A stretch of DNA of 64,000 bases, taken from Lithobates sylvaticus. Lineage: Eukaryota > Chordata > Amphibia > Anura > Ranidae. Below, piece by piece: positions 12,106 through 23,600 of this stretch. The notes below the pieces were generated by a model. That model was not told where the DNA came from and made no database searches. It saw only the letters and a program-made list of their open reading frames with translations. How positions within the stretch are numbered: the first letter of the stretch is position 1; every line of letters begins with the position of its first letter. The DNA is taken from NCBI GenBank assembly GCA_028564925.1, contig CM053030.1, forward strand, positions 376,930,945 through 376,994,944, given 5' to 3'. Both the position numbers and the translations under genes were made by a program.

Positions 12106-14018
12106 AGTTTAGTAATCATTTAGCTAATAGGGACTTCAGGTCTATTAGCCTATTGGTATATAACCAATACAATTTTATCCTGGCATTTTTATTGTAAGCC
12201 TACAGAGGAACTCCACTCACCTTCCTGTATAATTTTTGTAATTCCCAATTGATGTCATTTTTCTTCTGCTGAATAATACATTTACAGGACAGTCAAAACA
12301 GATCTTGACTAATGTCCCTAAGTATTTTGCAAGTAAAGTTTAAACATGTAATATTTTGTGATTGCTGTCACATAACCCCTTGTTTAATTGGACATATGAG
12401 AGTTGGACTATATTGTTACACTGACTTAAAAATAGAGCCCAATAATTCTGTCTCTATATGACCACATTGGGTAGAACATGTTTACTCCCATTCATTTCAG
12501 TCCCCAGGCCTTTATCTCCCTAAACCCCCTTGACTCATAAAGTATTTGTTTTTCATTCTGTCAATTTCTCTTTTCTGAACATTATATCTTTTAGCATTTG
12601 CAGTCTACCCCAAAGTATAATGTTTTTTTTTCAGGACAGATAGGAATTTAATTTGGTAGCAAGTATGAACACATACATTTAATTTCCTTGTTTTTTTGTG
12701 GGGAATGAATAGTAAAGGATTCAAAAATAAAGCATTTCCTGTCAATTTTCCCAGTGCAACCTCCCCCTTATATTTGCCACACATTAGTGATAAAATAGTA
12801 TCACATTTATGCAACTTTTATGTAAAATAGTGGAATAGGAAGGGTCAAAGTTAACATATGTGTTTTACTTTAGGAGAGCATTATTTCACTTTGTATTCAA
12901 CTTTGCTATGATACATTGTTAGCTTGACGTCAGGATAAGATTAAGTCAGGTTGACAAGGGCATAGATTAGCACAATGGTGACTTTTTCACAGGTTTGCGA
13001 TTGCTAAAAATTCAAACGACATTGCATTCACTTAGGTGAGCATTTTAAGCTTGCCCAGTGAATGCAAATATTATTCAGATCGTTGATATGAATGATCACT
13101 ACAGTCCTGTTGTCAACTAAATCCGGAAGCATTCTGGTTACTTTTACTCTTACAACATGCTCCTGTGGAGCTATCTGTAAAAGCATTGGAAGTGCAGCTA
13201 GCCAAGGGTTCCAGGCTGCACACTTGCAGGGACTCACAGGAGCTGCAGGAAGAGGTTGCAGTTTTAAAACAGCACTGGGATAAATAGCCGCTATCCCAGT
13301 GGCATTTTCAAAGTGGGGCATGGCCTTACTTTGTCATGTCAATGGTGTTCTCTGATGACAGGTAGGGGAAAAACAGTACAGAGGTAAAAACAGTACAGGT
13401 GTGGAGAATAAATGAAGTAGAAGTAGGGAGATGCTTGCATAGCTTCCAAGTTTTCATTTATTTGGAGAGACTGTCCTTCTTTGGAAACCAAATCTCTCTG
13501 TTCCTCGTGCAGCTTAAATTTTCTCTCTTTCTTGGTCTGATGTATACATCTCTATACAACATATTTTATCTTAATACCAAAAGTGTTATGTTGCAAAAAA
13601 TGTATATATATATACTGTATATATCGAACGTCTATATTACTGTATTTGTTATTTTGAAAAGCCAATGTAGAGATCAAAAAAGCACTTATGCGGTTTGGCC
13701 AAAATATTTGTGCATTTAGATCTTTGTGGTCCATGCAACCGGGGCCATGGCCTTTGCCTACATACCGTGTTCTAAAATAAGTCCTTCTTTATCATTTCAG
13801 AAGTTGAGAAGTATGTGCTTGCAGTGTACCCGCTAGATTCTCCAGCAAGAAGAACCGTGAGCAACACAATAGTGACATCATCAGATTTCACGTTAACTCT
13901 CCTGGGGCACAGTACCTAGATTAATTGCAGATATACAATTGCATGGCTAAAGTCACAGAAAATTTCTGCTATTTCTCAAGAAGAATTTAACTTCTTCCCT
14001 CCCAGCCCAGGTGTCCCT
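12104..14018. other. No gene recognised; one small palindrome
   Basis: Mostly AT-rich unique-looking sequence. A 10-bp perfect stem CACTGGGATA / TATCCCAGTG lies at 13273-13301, and short inverted blocks near 13020-13065 hint at an old MITE. A short AT tract is at about 13600-13625. Weak ORFs here look like chance. Confidence 0.45.
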
Positions 14019-14599
14019 TTAACCACTTACCCACTGGGCACTTAAACCCTCTTCCTAACCGGACCAATTTTCAGCTTTCAGTGCTCTCACATTTTGAATG
14101 ACAATTACTCAGTCATGCAACACTGTACCCATATGAAATGTTTGTCCTTTTTTTCACACAAATAGAGCTTTCATTTGGGGGTATTCAATCACTGCTGTTT
14201 ATTTTTTATTTTTTGCGCTATAAATGAAAAAAGACTGAAATCTTAATTTTCCAAGCGTTGCTTCCACTCCTAAAGGCACTAAGTGTTAATCTGTAACTTC
14301 AACATGATGTTATAAAAATGTTAACCCAATAAAAAAAATAAAATAATAAAAAGACTGAAAATTCTGAAAAGAAAATGCATTTTTCTTCGTTTCTGTTGTG
14401 AAATTTTGCAAATGAGTAATTTTTCTTCATACATTTTGGCCAAAATTTATACCGCTACATATCTTTGGTAAAAATAACTAAAAATAAATAAGTGCTTTGG
14501 TCTTTGTGAAAGTTATAGAGTCTACAAGCTATGATGCCAATCACTGAAATTGATCACACCTGATGTACTGACAGCCTATCTAATTTCTTCAGACACTAA

Positions 14600-14982
14600 G
14601 GCCCCTTTTACACAGACGGTCCGTTCAGGTCCGCCTGTCAGTTTTTTAGGCGGACCTGAACGGATGCTCCATAGGCCCCTATGGAGGGACGGATGTCAGC
14701 GGTGACATGTCCGCTGACATCCGTCCCGCTCCAATCTGAAAAAGTGTGACGGAGGAAAACCCCATTTTTTCATCCGTCTACGGATCGGATCGTGTGACGA
14801 CGGACTCTACGGTCCATCGTCATCCGATCCCCCATAGGGGAGAACGGTGCTCTGACAGGTCCGTCCCTGCACAGAGTGCAGAGACAGACCTGTCATCTGC
14901 CTGCTCAGCGTGGGATTGACGGAGCGATCCCCCGCTGTGCAGAGCGGGCTCCATACACAGACACGTCCGTGTGAAAGAGCCC
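14600..14982. mobile_element. PIF/Harbinger-like MITE inserted in the TTAA element
   Basis: Flanked by TAA on both sides (14597-14599 and 14983-14985). The termini GGCCCCTTTTACACAGACGG and CGTCCGTGTGAAAGAGCCC are inverted repeats. The interior is GC-rich with a strong internal palindrome (GTCCGCTGACATCCGTCCC mirrored by GGGACGGATGTCAGCGG). The 3-bp TAA duplication suggests PIF/Harbinger; no transposase. Confidence 0.8.
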
Positions 14983-14989
14983 TAACATG

Positions 14990-15358
14990 CCTGGAAAGCA
15001 CAAATACCCCCCAAATGACCCCCTTTTGGAAAGTAGACATTCCAAGGTATTTAGTAAGAGGCATGATGAGTTTTTATGAGTTGTAATTTTTTCCCACAAT
15101 TCTTTGCAAAATTAAGATTTTTTTTTTTTTTCACAAAATTGTCATATTAACAGGTTATTTCTCACACACGGCATATGCATACCACAAATTACACCCCAAA
15201 ATTAATTCTACTACTCCTCCTGAGTATGGTGATACCACATGTGTGAGACTTTTCCACAGCCTGGCCACATACAGAGGCCCAACATGCAGGGAGCACCATC
15301 AGGTGTTCTAGGGGCATACATTTCAAATCTAATTTGACTATCTATTACACTTTTGCGA
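14990..15358. repeat. Single unit of the ~370-bp repeat
   Basis: Same landmarks, in the same order, as the array at 9186-10340: CTCACACACGGCATATGCAT near 15161-15180, ACTCCTCCTGAGTATGG, ATACCACATGTGTGAGAC, and CAGGGAGCACCATCAGG. Confidence 0.75.
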
Positions 15359-15364
15359 GACACT

Positions 15365-15835
15365 GTAGTGGCACTGATGGGCACTGTAGTGGCATGGATG
15401 TGGCATGGATGATAAATGATGTGGCATGGATGAGCATGAATGAGGCATAAATGAGCCATGAATGTGGATGGCTAAGCCATGAATGTGGATGGATGAACCG
15501 TGGATGGGGATGGATGAGCTGTGGATAGGGATGGAAGAGCATGAAGGAGGATGGCTAAGTATGGTTGAGTATGGCTGGGGATGGCTGAGTATGGCTGGGG
15601 ATGGCTGAGCATGAATGAGGATGGCTGAGTATGGATGGGGATGACTGAGCATGAATGAGGAAGGCTGAGTATGGATGGGGATGGCTGAGTATGGATGGGA
15701 ATGACTGAGCATGAATGAGGATGGCTCGGTATGGATGGGGATGACAGCATGAATGAGGATGGCTGAGTATGGATGGGGATGGCTGAGCATGAATGAGGAT
15801 GGCTGAGTATGTATGTGGGTGACTGAGCATGAATG
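15365..15835. repeat. Minisatellite, ~20/40-bp unit
   Basis: Head-to-tail units of the form GATGGCTGAGTATGGATGGG alternating with GATGACTGAGCATGAATGAG; the first 100 bp are more diverged. All three complementary-strand frames are open here only because of the simple unit, so these ORFs are not genes. Confidence 0.9.
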
Positions 15836-15916
15836 TTGTCATAGTACGCCTTGCGCCGTGTCATAGCCACACTGTAGCCATCATTCGGCTATGGTGTGGT
15901 TGTTAATTGGTTAATA

Positions 15917-16690
15917 GTCAAACAAAACCAAAGAAAATTCCCAGCTTAACTTACCAACCTGCCTGCAACCAACCAAATTATCCTAACAGTTTGCGTTAAA
16001 AACAGGGGTTTTGTTTGCACACATTTGTCACTTCATGGCACCCTAGTGTTATCTCTAGTGAGAGCCTCCATAGCAGAAGAACATGCATGGATAGGCAGAG
16101 GGCAGGTGAGCCTGAAGGGAGCCCACCACTCCTTAAATGCACAGGGGCACACAGGACACCCAGCATATAGAACAATGGCAGCAAAGGTGTCCAGTGCATC
16201 CTCTCATGCATACTATTAGAAAGAATAATTTGGTTGGCTGCTGGCTGGTCAGTATGTTAAGCTGGAAATTTTCTTTGGTTTTGTTTGACATGCATCGCCC
16301 TTCCATGTGCCCCTCGTTATAGGTTGGGGCAATGGCCATTTGTTTGTGCTGTTGGATCACTGGAGAGGGGATGCACTGGACACCTTTGCTGCCATTGTGC
16401 TATGTGCTGGGTGTCCAGTGCACCCGTGTGCCTTTAAGGAGGGGTGGGCTCCCTCCAGGCTCACCTTCCCTCTGTCTATCCATTATAAAGCATGTGCTTC
16501 TACTATGGAGGCTCTCAAAATTTTGAATTATGACTGCAGATAATACAGCTTACGTATATATTTGTAAATGTGTGCAGACTAAACCCCTGTTTTTAAAGCA
16601 TAATGTTAGACAGGATACTTCAGTTAGTTGCAGGCTGGTCGGTAAGTTGAGCTGGGAATTTTCTTTGGTTTTGTTTGACATGTGTTGCCT
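15917..16690. repeat. Long inverted repeat with ~300-bp arms and a third partial copy of its end
   Basis: The left arm starts GTCAAACAAAACCAAAG and includes AGGACACCCAGCATA and a GGTGTCCAGTGCATCC block ending near 16200. The right arm (about 16370-16680) is its mirror and ends CTTTGGTTTTGTTTGAC. Between them, 16228-16290 is another copy of the right-arm terminus. This is probably a MITE with long terminal inverted repeats plus a partial duplication. Confidence 0.8.
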
Positions 16691-17994
16691 TTCCATGTGC
16701 TCTTAACTGCAAAGTCCAGTTATTGGTGGGGGCATTGGTGGGGGCATTAATAGTGTTTGTACACCCAGGCTGTCACAGTGGTCAGATGATCATGAGCCGC
16801 TCCCACCAGATACCATTCATTAGTGAGGACTGAAAACTGTTGTTGGCAGCTTGGTCTCTGTGCGTGCTCTCAGTACAGAAACATTGGCTGCCATTGACGC
16901 ATATGTGTAACATGCGGGTGTTTAAGCTCAACCTTCATGGGCGGTAACAAGTTAGGGCAAAAGGCAAATCTTTCAGGGTATTGTTTAGACAAAATTGATT
17001 TTATTTTTCAGATGTTCGCTATAAGATAGCAAAATCTTCACATTTTGAGTCCAGGTCTACCTTAATTGATATGGTTTGTAAGTAAATTACATATGTGAGG
17101 GTCTGTGAAGATATGTAAACAATTAAATATATATTTAAACATATACAAATGGTATCTGTTAGATAGTGCTTACCCACATAAGATTTTCTCTCCATTTTGG
17201 GGACAGTTTCACATTTTGGATATTACCTTTTAGATTTGGTGAATGGTCATCAGGACAAACCGGTTGGATCTTCTCAGAGGGGACACAGAAATGCAACAAA
17301 CCCTGACAGAAGTTCTAACCCTTTCCCATTCTAATAAAAACAAAAAAGTGTTTTTTGCTTTAGACAAACTTTAAGAGAAAAGGTTATCTTGTGTATCCTG
17401 ATAAAAGTATGCGTAGGATGTTAGAAACATGAATGCAATTATAAACAATAATAATGCTAACCTAGTTAAATATGTTAGCTCTTTAATAAATTGTAGGATA
17501 TAAATCTGCTTATTTCGTCTGAAACTTCACATATATTAAAAACTCCAATCAACCCCTTAGAAAATATGTTTTAACTGCATTCTTTCCTGTAAATCAGTAA
17601 TTAAGTCAGACTGTAAAATTCTTTAATTATTTGTAAAGCAGTATATAAGGCACCACAGTGCCAAGTGAATCTGTTAGCAGTAAAGCTGACAAACAGTCCA
17701 AATTGTTAACCGCATGAAACAACTATCTGCAATATATAAACAAAGATGTGCAAAACAGGTCTCAGCAAAATATAATTAGAATACATGCTTCCACTCCTAT
17801 ATAGCTTTTCAACTCTTTTTGAATAAAGAATGTATAATGGAATAAAACTAGCTGGGTAAATGCAAACGCTTAATTTTATCAACTTACCATAAAATCTTTA
17901 ATGCTCGAGAGATCACATTCTTAGTATACATAGTACTTATGGATTGTTGTGTATCACAACTGCTGTACTTTATTTACTGAGGTCTATAATGGTC
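16691..17994. other. No gene or repeat recognised
   Basis: AT-rich, unique-looking sequence; only chance ORFs. Confidence 0.45.
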
Positions 17995-18422
17995 AGGTCC
18001 AGTCCCCCCACCAAAAAAATTAAAGTCAGCCGCTACACATATTGTAGCATTTGACTTTTAATAATAGGACACTTACCTGTCCAGAGATCCCGCAATGTTG
18101 GCACCCCAGCCAATTTTCCAATCGGCTCTTGGGTGCTGCCGCTACCATTCATAGTAAGGGAAGCCTTTCAGCTTCACAGCCAGGTCTCTACTGCGCATGC
18201 GCGAATTGTGCTGTGCTTTCTAACTGGCCTGGTGGTGAAGGAAGAAGAAGGGGGAACTTCTGTGGGACCTTGCCGCATCTCACCGCAGCCAGATCTCCCA
18301 GAAATGTGGACGGGTACCTGTAAAAAACAGATACCTGTTCCCCCCGAAAAGTGCCAAATGTGACACCGGAGGAGGTGGGAGGAAGAAGTGGAGCTTGCAA
18401 TTTGAGTGGAATTCCACTTTAA
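17995..18422. mobile_element. TTAA-bounded MITE (family A), reverse copy
   Basis: The right end GGAATTCCACTTTAA retains TTAA at 18419-18422, and the left part carries ATTAAAGTCAGCCGC followed by GCATTTGACTTTTAATAAT, the mirror of the right part of 6353-6847. The left boundary is approximate. Confidence 0.6.
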
Positions 18423-18663
18423 GGTATCCTCTTATAATGGTTATTTTAAGAGATCCTGTGAACAGAGCATTTGTTTCAACAATGAATCTTCCCACAAGGT
18501 TATATGGCAAATTAACATATTTTATGCATGTTATTTACTTGTAAAAGCCTCCCTTGTGTAGACGGACCTAATACAAATGTTTTCTGTTTCTAGCCATGTT
18601 TTTTGACCTGGCTGTTTGCTCCAAAGCACTATATTCTACCCAAGCGTGTATTCTTCTTTTAAT

Positions 18664-20243
18664 TTAAAGTGGTGGTAAACACCACTTGGTCACTTGTACC
18701 TACAGGTAAGCTTATAGTAAAAAAAGCTTACCTGTAGGTAGAATGAATATCTCCTAAACGTGCATCGATGATGTCACCGGCGCATGGACACTTCACTCTG
18801 GATTAAGGGCACACTGAATGTGCTGTCAATCCAAGGTGCTGTGTCATGGCAATGACTCCTGTGCCTTTATACAGGATTGGCATCAATGCGTCTCGGCCAT
18901 TCAAACGGGTGGAGCCCGCAAACCCAGAAGGAAGACCGGATGAAGATGGAAGCCCAGTGGTTACAGCATACCACTGGAGGGATCCCTTTTACAGCTAAGT
19001 CTGTCATAATATGGTAATTTGCATACTAGCAAATTAGGTCATTAACCAATTCCGGACCACCGCAAGCCGATATACGTCCTTACTTTGACGTGGGATATTG
19101 TTGTTATGGCAGCAGCTAGCTGCCATAACCCCAGTATCCTCGTGTTCGGCCGGTGGTCCACTACAAGATAAAAGTGGTTTCTGCAGTGGATTTGCTGCAA
19201 GATCACTTTTATCGGCTTCGGGAGTGGGGCACCCCTTCTGCCACACATCGGCGCCCTCTGCTGCTTACCGGAGCTGCCAGCAGTGGTGGAGGCGATCGGG
19301 TCCTCTCTGTGACTGGGCATGGAGACGAGTGAGGGGAAGATGCCCCCCACACCCGTCTCTATGACATTGCAGGGCAAAAGCGACGTCAAAACGTCACTTC
19401 CGCCCATAGCTCTTAAAGGTCAATTTTTTTTATATCATTTTTTATTATTGCATTTTTTGTGTAAATATGAGATCTGAGGTCGTTTTGACCCCAGATCTCA
19501 TATTTAAGAGGTCCTGTCATGCTATTTTTCTATTACAAGAGATATTTACATTCCTTGTAATAGGAATAAAAGTGACATCATTTTTTTTTTTAAGTGTAAA
19601 AATAAAAAAATAAAAGGTAAAATATATAAGAAAAACAAAAATTTTAACACTCCCCGTCCTGCTGAGCTCACGTGCAGAAGCGAACACATACGTGAGTAGC
19701 GCCCGCATATGAAAACGTTGTTCAAACCACACATGTGAGGTATCACCGCGATCGGTAATTCTAGCCCTAGACCTCTGTAACTCAAAACATGCAACCTGTA
19801 GAATTTTTAAAACGTCGCCTATGGAGATTTTTAAGGGTCAAATTTTGTCGCCATTCCACGAGCAGGCACAATTTTTAAGCATGACATGTTGGGTATCAAT
19901 TTACTTAGCGTAACATTATCTTTCACAATATAAAAAAAATTGGGCTAACTTTACTGTTGTCCTATTTTTTTATTCAAAAAAGTGTATTTTTCCCCAAAAA
20001 AGTGCGCTTGTAAGACCGCTGCGCAAATACGGTGTGACAGAAAGTATTGCAACGACCGTCATTTTATTCTCTAGGGTGTTAGAACCCCCAAACATTATAC
20101 ATTTTTTTCTAAGTAGTTTTCTAGCAAAAAAAAACAGTTTTTAACTTGTAAACAACACATCTAAAAAAGAGGCTTGGTCCTTAAGTGGTTAACTTGCAGG
20201 GGGGACATTTTTTTTTTTCAAAAAGACTTTACTACAACTTTAA
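18664..20243. mobile_element. TTAA-bounded MITE (family C) split by a later insertion
   Basis: It starts TTAAAGTGGTGGTAAAC and ends AAAGACTTTACTACAACTTT plus TTAA at 20240-20243. A perfect 17-bp stem (TACCTACAGGTAAGCTT and its complement, 18697-18713 and 18724-18740) with a 10-base loop lies near the left end. The element is interrupted by the TTAA element 19042-20192; its own sequence reads ...GGTCATTAA then CTTGCAGGGG... across the insertion. Confidence 0.8.
19042..20192. mobile_element. TTAACCACTT-family element nested in the family C MITE
   Basis: TTAA at 19042-19045 and 20189-20192; the termini TTAACCAATTCCGGACCACC and GGCTTGGTCCTTAAGTGGTT are inverted repeats. The interior has an 11-bp stem GTTATGGCAGC / GCTGCCATAAC near 19103-19129. 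No transposase ORF. The TTAA is shared with the outer element, so this copy inserted second. Confidence 0.82.
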
Positions 20244-20643
20244 GATTTTTTGCCCTCAGGATTCTAGTATTCTCATTCACACAGGTACAGGAAGATGTTT
20301 ATAATGAGGTAAGCTATGGGGGGGCAGCTGAGTACCAGTGAAGTAATACATTTTTAGGGCAAAGCAGCTTATGCATAGGTGGTGGAGGAGTGCCGCAATA
20401 AGTTTACTAAGTGTAAGCAAATAAGCTTACTAAGTTTAGTCCACTAACCTTTCACTGCAGATCTCCTCATCCATTAGTACAAATGCTAGTGTTTTGAGAT
20501 TTCTACTAAGATACAGTACCTCTATGAGTCAAACTGCCAAAGGTAATTTTCCCTATTTATTGCTACTCACATCAGGATACATTTCTACCCAACCTTTAGA
20601 ATCCAGAACTACCTTACACTTCTATATAGACATTAATTTCTAA

Positions 20644-20883
20644 GGGCTCGTTCACACGTGTCAATACCATGTATTTATGCAGCATTTATTCACCATTTCT
20701 TAAGCATCATAACCGCTCGTCAATGCTTGCCATGAATATTACAACAGTACCACACAGTGCTGTTCACATGGGAGTGGTAGTGTTGTGTCCTGTTAAAAAT
20801 TAAGCAGCATGTTACTTTCATGAGGCATCGCTGCTCATCAACCGCCTCCATTAATATCAATGGTGATGCCTAATAACCGCACC
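20644..20883. mobile_element. Truncated PIF/Harbinger-like MITE
   Basis: It starts after TAA with GGGCTCGTTCACACGTG, like the termini of the elements at 14600 and 57178. No matching right terminus is found; it ends at the TTAA-bounded foldback. Confidence 0.5.
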
Positions 20884-21450
20884 TTAAAGCTGGACTCCAG
20901 CTTTTGTTACACTTTACATAGTTTGTTTGGGCCAAGCTGGCCCAAACCATCTGTGTCCCTCAATAACATGTGAGGCTGCTGGATGTTCTGTATAAACTGT
21001 ATGTAGCTACAGCATACAGCAATGTTTTCCTTCCTCATACCTGAAACACAATATAGTCTATCTGAGCGGCGCTCAGCCATTCATAAAAAGTGATGTACAG
21101 TATTCTAGCAATGAATACAAAGCTTCCTCTGATTGGCTGAGTCAGAGGTTGTGACATCATCAGCCCGCCTCTCTGACTCAGCCAATCAAACAAAGTTTTG
21201 TATTTATTGCTAGAATACATTGCTTTCCATAAATGGCTGAGCACCACTCAGATAGACTCTATTGCATTCCGGGTATGAGACAGAAAGGTCTCAGCTCGAA
21301 CCCAGAACACAGTGCGGTATGCTGTATGTAGCCTCAGCTTCGTACAGTTTATACCACACATCTAGCGGCCTCACATGTTAGTGAGGGACATAGTTTGTTT
21401 GGGCCAGCTTACACATGTAAAGTGTAACAAAAGCTGGAGTTCAGCTTTAA
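20884..21450. mobile_element. Foldback element, TTAA-bounded, 567 bp
   Basis: It begins TTAAAGCTGGACTCCAGC and ends GCTGGAGTTCAGCTTTAA, with two arms of about 270 bp meeting near 21160 (ATTGGCTGAGTCAGAGG mirrored by CTCTGACTCAGCCAAT). TTAA at both edges. No ORF. Arms diverge by scattered substitutions. Confidence 0.88.
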
Positions 21451-21532
21451 CATTTCCTAGGGCATTTATGGTGCATTAGTGAAACATTTATGGCATTGGG
21501 GGAGAGACAGTGGGACATAATAGACTGCATTA

Positions 21533-21700
21533 GGTCTGCATTCACACTACAGCATTTTAAATCGCCGGGAGATTTGCTGCAAATCTGCCCGCGATTTGAC
21601 AGCGGCGAGGTGTAAATGACAAAACGCAGGACTCGCATTGGAGGTGCCATTAATTTGAATGACACCTCAAATCGCGGTGCAGATCTGCCGCGATTGTTGC
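21533..21700. mobile_element. PIF/Harbinger-like MITE fragment
   Basis: After TTA the sequence GGTCTGCATTCACACTACAG resembles the other TWA-flanked ends. The interior has a mirrored AAATCGCCGGGAGATTTGC-type segment with AAATCGCGGTGCAGATCTGC. The right terminus is not seen. Confidence 0.45.
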
Positions 21701-22333
21701 ACAAAAAAAGACAACACCAAATAGATATAAAGATAACTGTGCAGTTCTAAAAGTGAGACTCTGTTAAACAATCAACATGTGTTTTAACATAAATGTACAT
21801 GCATATTACAATGGTATAAAAATGTATGATGAGTGAGACCACCTAAACTTTAGTAAACTATGCAAATGCAAAAAACTTACTTTGTGATCAGCCACTTATG
21901 ATTGGTGGTGTGCAGTGACACCACCTAACAGTGAAGCGCTCGAATGTGCACATAAACAACAAAGCTTATAAATTACAAACACATTAAAAACCATGTGCAG
22001 AAAAAAAGTTAAAAACTTAAAAAAAATCCTTAATATGTTATCCAAATAGGTTGTTAAAAAAAATGTGAGGATAGTCCCATATACAGTAGGGGCACCAGCA
22101 CCAAGGGGTTAATAAAAGAATAAAAAGGAGTAACACTTACAATGCGTAGAGACACATGCAAGTGTCTATATACAGCATGCATATACACAGTGTGGATCTG
22201 TCCGCTCAGCAAGGTGGTGTCTGGCCCCTCCCAGCATGGTGTTGTCACACAGGTCTCATCTGCTTTTGACCACCCTCACTAAGAAAACAGTCTTACTTTG
22301 CTGGTCAATGGAAAAGCACATTCTTACATTGCT
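21701..22333. other. Repeat-like, unassigned
   Basis: AT-rich sequence without a readable coding region. It abuts the GC-rich palindrome at its right edge. I could not define its boundaries. Confidence 0.35.
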
Positions 22334-23345
22334 GGGGGGTCTTCTCGCCGGACTCCCCCGCCATTTACCAAGCTCTTTTACCGAGCGAGGGGAGTCCGGC
22401 TACCTTCTTCGTCGTCGCCGCCGTCTGGGGGTCTCGATCCGCCTTCGGGGGTCTTCTTCCGTCTTGGGGGTCTTCTCGCCGGACTCCTCCCCTCTCTTCT
22501 GCTCTTTTACCTAGCTCTTTCACGAGGGGAGGTGTCCGGCTACCTTCTTCGTCGTCGCCGCCGTCGTCTGGGGGTCTCGATCCGCCTTCGGGGGTCTTCC
22601 GGGGGTCTCTTCTGTTCTTGCGGCGGTCGTCGTCTTCCGCGCCGCCGGCGCCTTCTTCTTCTTGTCCTTCTTCTTGTCCTTCTTGTTCTTCTTCTTCTTC
22701 CGATGTTGACCCGACGCTCTCTCTGCCCGGAATGCCTGTGCCGCTCTGAGCTCGGACTTATATAGGGACATGGGCGACAGGGTCACATGCACATGTCACA
22801 TGGTGACCCCGCCCCCTTGTGTTGTCACAGTCCCGGAGGATGCTGGGACTGTGACATCGCAAGGGGGCGGGGTCACCATGTGACATGAACATGTGACCCT
22901 GTCGCCCATGTCCCTATATAAGTCCGAGCTCAGAGCGGCACAGGCATTCCGGGCAGAGAGAGCGTCGGGTCAACATCGGAAGAAGAAGAAGAACAAGAAG
23001 GACAAGAAGAAGGACAAGAAGAAGAAGGCGCCGGCGGCGCGGAAGACGACGACCGCCGCAAGAACAGAAGAGACCCCCGGAAGACCCCCGAAGGCGGATC
23101 GAGACCCCCAGACGACGGCGGCGACGACGAAGAAGGTAGCCAGACACCTCCCCTCGTGAAAGAGCTAGGTAAAAGAGCAGAAGAGAGGGGAGGAGTCCGG
23201 CGAGAAGACCCCCAAGACGGAAGAAGACCCCCGAAGGCGGATCGAGACCCCCAGACGGCGGCGACGACGAAGAAGGTAGCCGGACTTCCCCCGCTCGGTA
23301 AAAGAGCTTGGTAAATGGCGGGGGAGTCTGGCGAGAAGACCCCCA
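22334..23345. repeat. ~1-kb near-perfect palindrome, GC-rich
   Basis: Two arms of about 500 bp are near-identical inverted copies centred near 22841, with a 10-bp stem TCACAGTCCC / GGGACTGTGA around a short loop. Each arm contains a tandem duplication of a ~140-bp block (GGGGGTCTTCTCGCCGGACT) and a TATATAAG-like motif (22757-22764 on -, about 22915-22922 on +) facing outward, followed by a purine-rich GAAGAAG tract. The encoded 88-90-residue Lys/Arg-rich ORF appears on both strands because of the symmetry; it looks like composition rather than a protein. Confidence 0.93.
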
Positions 23346-23600
23346 AGACGGAAGAAGACCCCCGGAGCAGTGCAATAAACTATTTTTTCAAAAGTGTGGG
23401 TGTTTTTTTTTACTTTACATTTTACACCTTAGGTGAATGGGTAGGGGTACATCGTACCCCATACTCATTCACATAGGGTGGGGGGCCGGTATCTGGGGGC
23501 CCCCTTATTAAAGGGGGCTCCCAGATTCCGATAAGCCCCCGCCCGCAGACCCCGACAACCAACGGCCAGGGTTGTCGGGAGAAGGACCAATACATATTAG
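23346..23600. repeat. Continuation of the palindrome family
   Basis: GGGGGCCGGTATCTGGGGGC, then ATTAAAGGGGGCTCCCAGAT, GATAAGCCCCCGCCCGCAGA and GGCCAGGGTTGTCGGG match in order the block 50460-50590 of the second family member. The rest of the family's right side is absent here. Confidence 0.75.

Larger units (their letters stand above)
14019..15914. mobile_element. Large TTAA-bounded composite element (TTAACCACTT family)
   Basis: It begins TTAACCACTTACCCACTGGG at a TTAA (14019-14022) and ends ATTGGTTAA at 15914. The left 550 bp match, in reverse, the right ends of the elements at 32230-33370 and 33642-34825 (ACCAATTTTCAGCTTTCAG, AATGACAATT). Inside lie a PIF/Harbinger-like insertion (14600-14982), one unit of the ~370-bp repeat, and a minisatellite. 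Non-autonomous; no transposase ORF. Confidence 0.7.

Noticed and set aside
13028-13321. Cadherin-like reading (VDMND) near 13080-13105
   Set aside because: Only a few residues match, a stop follows immediately, and mirrored blocks nearby suggest an old MITE.
15338-15870. Minus-strand ORFs of up to 150 residues rich in His, Pro and Ser
   Set aside because: Translation of the GATGGCTGAG minisatellite in three frames; repetitive artefact.
22893-23159. 88-residue Lys/Arg-rich ORF, mirrored at 22520-22792
   Set aside because: It is generated by GAAGAAG purine tracts within the palindrome and appears on both strands by symmetry; no domain and no independent evidence of coding.
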